From contig QHZM01000159.1 of NCBI GenBank assembly GCA_003224665.1, forward strand, positions 1 to 7,207: 7,207 bases of DNA, given 5' to 3'. This stretch comes from Acidobacteriota bacterium. GTDB taxonomy: Bacteria; Acidobacteriota; Terriglobia; UBA7540. The position numbers were made by a program, and so were the translations under genes. The notes under the pieces are model-generated. The model did no database searches. It was not told the origin of the DNA and saw only the letters and a list, made by a program, of their open reading frames with translations. Below are positions 1 through 4,367 of this stretch, piece after piece; position 1 is the stretch's first letter, and every line of letters begins with the position of its first letter.

Positions 1-285
1 GGGCACTTGAGACCAGGCTTCGATCTCCTGCGGCGTCCACACCACTACGTCCTTTGCCGGAAAGACGCCCACCAGCGCCCGCAAGTAACGCGCCGCCCGT
101 TTGTAGCGTGGCAAGGTCGACTCCTCGACGATCAAGAGGTCCAGATCACTTCCTGGCTTCGCCTCTCCGCGGGCTCGCGATCCGAATAGAACGATCCTGA
201 GCGGTGAGCCCGCCGCCAGGATGCGGCGCACGACCTCTTCAAGAGTCTCTGCGGTGACAGGAGGGTTGTCCAAGAGGTGGCTCAT
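1..285 (-). CDS. MNT-type nucleotidyltransferase domain protein (partial, C-terminus outside window)
   Basis: Reading the minus strand from ATG at 285-283 gives 95 uninterrupted codons that run off the left edge. Residues 31-53 read IVLFGSRARG, then EAKPGSDLDLL and IV. This is the GSx10DxD signature of the polymerase-beta/MNT nucleotidyltransferase fold: G35, S36 and the metal-binding D47 and D49. D79 in KDVVVWTPQEIE is placed as the usual third carboxylate. Such small proteins transfer nucleotides to a protein or RNA target; many are the antitoxin half of MNT-HEPN toxin-antitoxin pairs, where MntA adenylylates the HEPN toxin. The partner would have to lie left of position 1, because nothing HEPN-like lies between this gene and the next one. 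AAGG seven bases before the ATG (minus strand) supports this start. The domain call is strong; the toxin-antitoxin role is only an inference. Confidence 0.88.
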   Translation of the reverse strand, partial: MSHLLDNPPVTAETLEEVVRRILAAGSPLRIVLFGSRARGEAKPGSDLDLLIVEESTLPRYKRAARYLRALVGVFPAKDVVVWTPQEIEAWSQVP

Positions 286-314
286 ATCTAAACCTTGAAG
301 CGTCAACGTCGCTT

Positions 315-323
315 AGCATAGCA
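315..323 (-). promoter_or_regulatory. Possible extended -10 promoter element for the nucleotidyltransferase gene
   Basis: On the minus strand this reads TGCTATGCT, a TGn-TATGCT match to an extended -10 box, 29 bases upstream of the nucleotidyltransferase ATG. No convincing -35 box is seen at 16-18 bases further upstream, so this is a weak call based on one hexamer plus its TG extension. Confidence 0.25.
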
Positions 324-326
324 TTA

Positions 327-377
327 CTGAGGGCGGTTAGCCACGGTCAGGGCTTCTCTGACCGTAGCTTCCCTCAG
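327..377. repeat. Nested inverted repeat (REP-like hairpin)
   Basis: The inner stem ACGGTCAG (343-350) and CTGACCGT (358-365) is perfect, with a 7-base loop. It extends through AGC (339-341) against GCT (367-369) with one mismatch. The outer arms CTGAGGG (327-333) and CCCTCAG (371-377) are also perfect complements, separated from the inner stem by a 5-base bulge on the left and one base on the right. The whole 51-base unit folds into one long imperfect hairpin. There is no T-tract beside it, so it is not an obvious intrinsic terminator. A REP-type dispersed palindrome is the likeliest identity. Confidence 0.6.
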
Positions 378-384
378 AAGTGGG

Positions 385-416
385 TCCCGCTCCGCGGGAT
401 CGGCGGGCAGTCCCGC
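385..416. repeat. Tandem GC-rich hairpins
   Basis: Two adjacent small hairpins: TCCCGC (385-390) pairs with GCGGGA (394-399) around TCC, and GCGGG (403-407) pairs with CCCGC (412-416) around a 4-base loop. Both use the same GCGGG/CCCGC core, so they may be related copies or alternative pairings of one structure. Function unknown. Confidence 0.45.
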
Positions 417-437
417 GAGACGCGGTCAATCTCCAGC

Positions 438-456
438 CCTGCCTGCGGCAGGCAGG
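438..456. repeat. Near-perfect 19-base palindrome
   Basis: CCTGCCTGCGGCAGGCAGG has nine complementary bases on each side of one central G. Its right half, GCAGGCAGG, appears again at 913-921 inside the first part of the M48 peptidase gene. This suggests a dispersed short palindrome family; two occurrences are too few to prove it. Confidence 0.5.
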
Positions 457-609
457 CCGCATCGGCTCTCTGGTTCGTCTCTCACCCACGGCGCCTCGGG
501 CATAAACATTGGTAGCCCGGGGATGGCCGTCCGGGATTGTTTCCCCCAAAGCTGAGGCGGTCAGGTGTAAATTATCGGTGGGCCGCGAAGTCAATACGGA
601 AATTCCGGT

Positions 610-737
610 CAAAAGGCAAAAATCAAAGGGCTAGAGTTATTCACTTCCCTACAGGGTGGGCGCCGACAGCCGCAACAACCCGTGCTTGTGCACTTGCTGT
701 TCCCGCCTGGCGTCCCATTATTGATTTTTGCCCTTTG
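610..737. repeat. Inverted repeat pair enclosing 94 bases
   Basis: Positions 610-626 (CAAAAGGCAAAAATCAA) match the reverse complement of 721-737 at 16 of 17 bases; GGCAAAAATCAA is perfect over 12. The A-rich arms stand out from the GC-rich surroundings. The 94 enclosed bases contain no recognisable gene. The arrangement would suit a small non-autonomous element or a long-looped RNA structure, but no target-site duplication was identified. Confidence 0.4.
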
Positions 738-796
738 CCAGGCCTTTTGTCCGCCTCGGGGACTCGCCGTGGCGAGCCTTTGCATTTCCCTTGCTC

Positions 797-801
797 GGTG
801 A
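797..801 (+). promoter_or_regulatory. Weak ribosome binding site for the M48 peptidase start at 806
   Basis: GGTGA sits four bases before the ATG at 806. It is a weak match, but together with the signal-like N-terminus that begins there it favours ATG 806 over the in-frame TTG at 728. Confidence 0.35.
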
Positions 802-805
802 CCCC

Positions 806-2215
806 ATGCCAGTTTGTGCGTTGCTAATTTTGCTGGGCGCGCTACAGGTAAATCATGGTGGGGCTCACGGATTTACCCGTGGTCGTTTTTCGCCTGCGCC
901 TCAGGCTCCCCCGCAGGCAGGGGCGGGCACCCCAATTCCGCCGGGGCAGGCAACCCGCCCGCGGGAGGGCGAAGCCCTCCCCAACGTTCACCAACCTGCC
1001 AGCCCCACCGCCCCCGAGCACTACACGCTCTCGCCCGAAAGGCGGGCAAAGGCCATCGCCTACTCGCGCGACCAATACATTCTCTATTTTGTGGACTTCG
1101 TCCTTTCGATCAGCATTTATCTCCTCCTCTGGCGAACCAGGACCGCTGCAGCCTTTCGCGACTGGGCCCGCAAGTTGGCGCGCCGTCACATTGCCCAGTG
1201 CGCAATTTTTGTCCCTGTGTTTGCTGCTGCGGCCAGTCTGCTCAGGTCTCCGCTCGACTACTATGCCGGCTTTGCGCTCGACCACCGGTTCGGGCTTTCC
1301 ACTCAGAGTTTCGCCTCATGGCTGGGTGACTGGGCGAAAAATCTTGCCGTCACCGCGGTGCTCGGGACCCTGGTCGTCTGGATCTTCTACCTCGTCGTGC
1401 GGCGCGCTCCGCGCCGGTGGTGGTTTTATTTTTGGCTCCTGACGATCCCGCTCGCGCTCGGCTTCATGCTTCTCGAACCGTTCGTCATCGAGCCGCTCTT
1501 TTTCAAATTCACTCCCCTTGAGAAAACTCGTCCCGCACTCACCGCCCGCGTGGAAGGGATGCTCGACCATGCAGGACTCGAGGTGCCGCACTCGCGCATT
1601 TTCGAAATGGATGCGAGCGCAAAGACGAAGACACTCAACGCATACGTTTCGGGCGTCGGCGCCAGCAAGCGGGTGGTCGTGTGGGACAACACGCTTCGGA
1701 TGATGAGCGAGGACGAGACGTTGCTCGTCCTCGGGCATGAAGTGGGGCATTATGTCCTCCGTCACATCCTGAAGGAATTCGCGCTCATTGAGCTTCTCGT
1801 CCTCGGCCTTTTCTATTTGGGTTTCGTCGCGCTCAACGGAGTCGTGGAGCGCCTGGGGACCCGGAGCGCCGTCGAGTCGGTGGGCGATCTGGCCTCATTT
1901 CCTATCGCGCTTTCCGTCCTGACCGCCCTGAGTTTCCTCATTTCTCCCGTCGTTAACGGCATCTCCCGCCATTTCGAGCATCAGGCTGACCAGTTCGCGC
2001 TTGAAGTGACTTACGGCATCGTGCTAGACCCCAACGCAGCGGAGGCACGCGCGCTCCAGACCCTCGGTGAAGAAGACCTCGCAGACCCCGATCCCCACCC
2101 TTTCATCGAGTACTGGCTTTACAGCCATCCTCCACTGGATGAGCGGATCCGCTTTGCGGCCGCTTACAAGCCGTGGACAGAAGGGAAGCCGCTCGAGCTC
2201 GTGCGCCCGCGATAG
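806..2215 (+). CDS. M48 family membrane metallopeptidase (Ste24/CAAX protease-like)
   Basis: The product is 469 residues, an integral-membrane zinc endopeptidase of the Ste24/CAAX protease type; bacterial members are thought to act in membrane protein quality control. The catalytic motif HEVGH is at 311-315, inside LVLGHEVGHYVLRH. The third zinc ligand is most likely E391 in FEHQADQFALE, with D395 in the conserved ExxxD position. SAKTKTLNAYVSG (271-283) and YSHPPLDERI (439-448) are further family motifs. Hydrophobic segments fall at about 4-13, 91-109, 130-147, 178-197, 205-228, 325-345 and 365-387. The first 13 residues from ATG 806 look like a signal sequence, then follow about 55 Pro/Ala/Gly-rich residues before the conserved domain begins near EHYTLSPERR (71-80). 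A TTG at 728 would add 26 residues with no family character. Followed by its own terminator. Its physiological substrate cannot be told from the sequence. Confidence 0.92.
   Translation: MPVCALLILLGALQVNHGGAHGFTRGRFSPAPQAPPQAGAGTPIPPGQATRPREGEALPNVHQPASPTAPEHYTLSPERRAKAIAYSRDQYILYFVDFVLSISIYLLLWRTRTAAAFRDWARKLARRHIAQCAIFVPVFAAAASLLRSPLDYYAGFALDHRFGLSTQSFASWLGDWAKNLAVTAVLGTLVVWIFYLVVRRAPRRWWFYFWLLTIPLALGFMLLEPFVIEPLFFKFTPLEKTRPALTARVEGMLDHAGLEVPHSRIFEMDASAKTKTLNAYVSGVGASKRVVVWDNTLRMMSEDETLLVLGHEVGHYVLRHILKEFALIELLVLGLFYLGFVALNGVVERLGTRSAVESVGDLASFPIALSVLTALSFLISPVVNGISRHFEHQADQFALEVTYGIVLDPNAAEARALQTLGEEDLADPDPHPFIEYWLYSHPPLDERIRFAAAYKPWTEGKPLELVRPR
909..981. repeat. Palindromes inside the coding sequence of the M48 N-terminal linker
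   Basis: GGGAGGGC (963-970) and GCCCTCCC (974-981) form a perfect 8-base stem with a GAA loop. CCCC (909-912) and GGGG (920-923) flank GCAGGCA, part of the repeat seen at 448-456. These lie in the low-complexity Pro/Ala/Gly linker, about residues 35-59 of the peptidase, outside the conserved domain. This suggests that short palindromic repeats were inserted in frame and are now translated. Confidence 0.45.
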
Positions 2216-2250
2216 CGGGGCTGACCGAGCAGTTGAGCCGCCCCCCGCCG

Positions 2251-2294
2251 GGCTTCACGTTCGAAGGTTTGCAGCGCTAGGGCGATGTGAAGCC
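2251..2294 (+). repeat. 8-base inverted repeat downstream of the M48 gene
   Basis: GGCTTCAC (2251-2258) and GTGAAGCC (2287-2294) are perfect complements with 28 bases between, which contain the self-complementary TTCGAA. It lies just before the intrinsic terminator and may be a stabilising 3' structure of the peptidase transcript, or another REP-like palindrome. Confidence 0.4.
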
Positions 2295-2310
2295 GCCGCC
2301 TGCCGTCTTC

Positions 2311-2330
2311 CCCGCGTCTTGCGGGTTTTT
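2311..2330 (+). terminator. Rho-independent terminator after the M48 peptidase gene
   Basis: CCCGCGTCTTGCGGGTTTTT: a perfect 5-base CCCGC/GCGGG stem with a GTCTT loop, followed directly by five T. It lies 96 bases beyond the peptidase stop and 67 bases before the next start. It separates the peptidase transcript from the carbonic anhydrase-hisS-aspS run, so the latter must have its own promoter between about 2331 and 2396. None matching a standard -35/-10 pair was found there. Confidence 0.75.
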
Positions 2331-2396
2331 GCGCGTCTGTGTTACTTTCAAAAGGTTTGGAGCAGCCTCCGGAATTTTGTCAGAGCAGGCAAGCGC

Positions 2397-2933
2397 ATGA
2401 TCCATGAGTTCGCGGGCCGTTTGCCACGCATCGCGGCGACAGCTTTTGTGGCCGAGAGCGCGGACATCATCGGTGACGTGGAAATCGGCGAAAACGCCAG
2501 CATCTGGTTCCAGTCCGTGCTTCGAGGCGACATCGAACCCATCCGCATCGGCGCGAACAGCAACATTCAGGATGGCTCGATCGTGCACACAATGCGTGGC
2601 TCGGCGGTCGTGGTGGGAGACTGGGTCACGGTGGGCCACCGCGCGATCCTGCACGGCTGCACCGTCGAAAGTCACTGCCTGATTGGGATGGGCGCGGTGC
2701 TTCTGAACAATGTGCGTGTCGGCGAAGGCTCGATTGTCGCAGCGGGCGCGCTCGTGACGGAGGACACCGTCATCCCGCCCGGCAGCCTCTTTCTCGGTAT
2801 GCCCGCGCGCCTGGCGCGAAAGCTCACCGACTCGGACCGCGCGTTTATTGACGTGCACGCGACCCACTATCTCGAATACAAGGAGAGCTATCTCGCCCGG
2901 CCGGGAAAGAACGTCGTGCGATTATGGGGGTGA
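2397..2933 (+). CDS. Gamma-class carbonic anhydrase-like hexapeptide-repeat protein
   Basis: The product is 178 residues with left-handed beta-helix hexapeptide repeats from about 20 to 135 (IGDVEIGENASIW, VGEGSIVAAGALV and similar). This is the trimeric fold of gamma carbonic anhydrases and YrdA/CamH proteins. The three histidines that bind metal at the subunit interface are present: H64 in DGSIVHT, and H81 and H86 in VGHRAILHG. The supporting R43, D45, N56 and Q58 are also in place (LRGD, SNIQDG). The long acidic loop of archaeal Cam between the first and second histidine is absent (17 residues apart), as in the CamH-like subfamily. CO2 hydration is therefore plausible, but many such proteins show little measured activity. 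ATG 2397 begins the usual N-terminus (MIHEFAGRLPRI); an open frame upstream has no family character. The gene ends 10 bases before hisS and overlaps its ribosome binding site, which suggests co-transcription. Confidence 0.9.
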   Translation: MIHEFAGRLPRIAATAFVAESADIIGDVEIGENASIWFQSVLRGDIEPIRIGANSNIQDGSIVHTMRGSAVVVGDWVTVGHRAILHGCTVESHCLIGMGAVLLNNVRVGEGSIVAAGALVTEDTVIPPGSLFLGMPARLARKLTDSDRAFIDVHATHYLEYKESYLARPGKNVVRLWG

Positions 2934-2937
2934 AGGG
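2932..2937 (+). promoter_or_regulatory. Ribosome binding site of hisS, overlapping the upstream stop codon
   Basis: GAAGGG overlaps the TGA stop of the carbonic anhydrase-like gene (2931-2933) and lies six bases before ATG 2944. It decides the hisS start in favour of 2944 over a GTG at 2995, and would allow translational coupling between the two genes. Confidence 0.6.
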
Positions 2938-2943
2938 CGGCCC

Positions 2944-4281
2944 ATGGCCAAGCCCGCCCGCGTCCGCACAATCGCGCCGCCGCGCGGATCCATCGTGACC
3001 AAAGCGCTTTCGGCAATCCGTTCGGTGAAGGGGACACGCGACCTGCTGCCCTCTGAGACGCCGCTGTGGCAGCGCGTCGAAGAGGAGGCCCGGCGCGTGT
3101 TTGACGCCTACAACTTCCGCGAAATCCGGACGCCGGTCCTTGAACGCACCGATCTCTTCGCGCGAAGCGTGGGCGCCGACACGGACATCGTAACAAAGGA
3201 GATGTACACGTTCCAGGACCGAGACGAGGAGTCGCTGACGCTTCGTCCGGAGGCGACGGCCTCCGTCGTTCGCGCCTACATCGAACATCGGCTGTTCAAC
3301 GAAGGAGGCGTTCACAAGCTCTATTACCTCGGCCCGATGTTCCGCCGCGAGCGTCCTCAGAAGGGGCGCTACCGGCAGTTCTATCAAATCGGCGCCGAGG
3401 TGCTCGGCTCCGACCACCCGACCATTGATGCGGAAGTCCTGGAAATGTTGACCTTCTTGCTCGCGCGGTTGGGACTGCGGGAATTTTCTTTGCTCATCAA
3501 TTCCGTCGGGTGCGGGAAGTGTCGCCCGACATACGTGGAAGTCCTGCGGGAGGCGCTGCAAGGTGTCAAGTCACAACTTTGCGCTGACTGCCAGCGGCGT
3601 GCCGAGACGAATCCGCTCCGCGTGCTCGACTGCAAGGTTGAAGCCGACCAGGCACAGATCGCCAGGCTCCCTCGGATCGTTGACTACCTCTGCGCTGATT
3701 GCCGCAAGCATTTTGACGGCGTCGAGGCGGAGCTGGCGCAACGCGGCGTCGCCTATGAGATTAACCCTCGGCTCGTGCGCGGGCTCGATTACTACACGCG
3801 AACGACATTCGAGATCACGAGCAGCGGGCTGGGCGCCCAAAACGCGCTCCTCGGTGGAGGCCGTTACGATGGGCTCTCGGAAATGCTCGGCGGGCCGTCT
3901 TCGCCGGGCTTCGGGTTTGCGATCGGCCAGGACCGATTGATGCTGGCCGTCGAGCACGCCGGCAATCTGAAGGGAGAAAACTCAATCGCGGCGTATGTTG
4001 CGTGGCTCGGCGACGGAGCTTTTCGGCCCGCGGCGGAACTGGCTCGAGGGCTCCGCCAGCAGGGATGGAGAGTCGAAATCGGTTATGAACCTGTGAAACT
4101 CTCGAAGTCGCTCAGCGTGGCGAACAAGCTGCACGCGCGTTATGCAATTATCATCGGAGAGGGCGAGCTCGCGAGCGGTCGTTACCAGATCAAGGATATG
4201 GGGACGGGCCGGCAAGAAGAAGTCGAGCCCGCGCGGGTGCCCGCCTACTTGAAGGAAAAGCTTGGGACCGGGCCGGTTTGA
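2944..4281 (+). CDS. hisS: Histidyl-tRNA synthetase
   Basis: The product is 445 residues, a class II synthetase that joins histidine to tRNA-His in the cytoplasm. It starts with the typical SVKGTRDLLP (28-36). Motif 1 lies around 60-75, and LRPEATASVVRAYIEH is at 100-115. Motif 2 follows at about 128-155, with the ATP-contacting arginine in MFRRERPQKGRYRQFYQ. The histidine-specific HisA motif LVRGLDYYTRTTFEI is at 277-291 and motif 3, ALLGGGRYDG to GFGFAIGQDRL, at 301-332. The C-terminal anticodon-binding domain runs from about 345 to 440. The insertion domain has paired cysteines (C190/C193, C213/C216, C230, C250/C253), a pattern present in many bacterial HisRS and compatible with metal binding. 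About 17 extra residues precede the position where many HisRS begin; GTG 2995 is a possible alternative start. Downstream, 86 bases separate it from aspS. Confidence 0.97.
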   Translation: MAKPARVRTIAPPRGSIVTKALSAIRSVKGTRDLLPSETPLWQRVEEEARRVFDAYNFREIRTPVLERTDLFARSVGADTDIVTKEMYTFQDRDEESLTLRPEATASVVRAYIEHRLFNEGGVHKLYYLGPMFRRERPQKGRYRQFYQIGAEVLGSDHPTIDAEVLEMLTFLLARLGLREFSLLINSVGCGKCRPTYVEVLREALQGVKSQLCADCQRRAETNPLRVLDCKVEADQAQIARLPRIVDYLCADCRKHFDGVEAELAQRGVAYEINPRLVRGLDYYTRTTFEITSSGLGAQNALLGGGRYDGLSEMLGGPSSPGFGFAIGQDRLMLAVEHAGNLKGENSIAAYVAWLGDGAFRPAAELARGLRQQGWRVEIGYEPVKLSKSLSVANKLHARYAIIIGEGELASGRYQIKDMGTGRQEEVEPARVPAYLKEKLGTGPV

Positions 4282-4298
4282 CGGCTGCCGAGTCTTGA

Positions 4299-4325
4299 TG
4301 GCCCTCGCACTCGGGCGACGGGCCA
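4299..4325 (+). repeat. Stable hairpin between hisS and aspS
   Basis: TGGCCCTCGC (4299-4308) pairs with GCGA and GGGCCA (4315-4318, 4320-4325) with a single bulged C at 4319 and a 6-base loop. No T-run follows (GGATTCCCCCC), so it is not a standard intrinsic terminator. It may be a processing site or pause that separates the hisS and aspS messages. No T-box-like features were seen. Confidence 0.5.
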
Positions 4326-4356
4326 GGATTCCCCCCGACGTTACGCTCGATACCGT

Positions 4357-4362
4357 AAGGAG
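4357..4362 (+). promoter_or_regulatory. Strong Shine-Dalgarno site fixing the TTG start of aspS
   Basis: AAGGAG lies five bases before TTG at 4368. It is the best ribosome binding site in the window and is the reason for accepting the TTG start. CGTAA (4354-4358) overlaps the site and complements TTACG (4341-4345), so a small 5-base stem could partly mask it. Confidence 0.75.
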
Positions 4363-4367
4363 AAAGT

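Larger units (their letters stand above)
286..805. other. Gene-free, hairpin-rich intergenic stretch
   Basis: There is no convincing gene in these 520 bases. The open frames here have no recognisable motif, contain mostly Arg, Gly, Thr and Pro on the minus strand, and are crossed by palindromes. The stretch separates divergently transcribed genes, the nucleotidyltransferase on the left and the M48 peptidase on the right, so promoters for both should lie here. Only a weak -10-like box for the left gene was found. It holds at least six hairpins: 327-377, 385-399, 403-416, 438-456, 516-535 (CCCGG/CCGGG around 10 bases) and 763-776 (CTCGCC/GGCGAG around GT). It also holds a 17-base inverted repeat pair at 610-626 and 721-737. 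The density suggests accumulated REP-like or other short mobile palindromes rather than one regulator. Confidence 0.6.

Noticed and set aside
337..612. Minus-strand open frame of 91 codons in the intergenic region
   Set aside because: It crosses several palindromes, is Arg/Gly-rich without motifs, and has no good ribosome binding site.
728..805. TTG at 728 as the peptidase start
   Set aside because: It would add 26 residues without family similarity; ATG 806 begins a signal-like sequence.
286..805. CRISPR array or tRNA gene
   Set aside because: The repeats are unrelated palindromes without regular spacing, and no tRNA cloverleaf or T-loop sequence was found.
537..827. Plus-strand open frame of 96 codons before the peptidase gene
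   Set aside because: It overlaps the inverted repeat and the peptidase start, with no motif; it is probably chance.
2067..2396. Upstream extension of the carbonic anhydrase frame into the peptidase gene
   Set aside because: The added residues overlap the peptidase in another frame and cross its terminator; family similarity begins at ATG 2397.
4282..4367. T-box or other riboswitch before aspS
   Set aside because: Only 86 bases with one simple hairpin; no T-box bulge sequence, specifier loop or terminator T-run.
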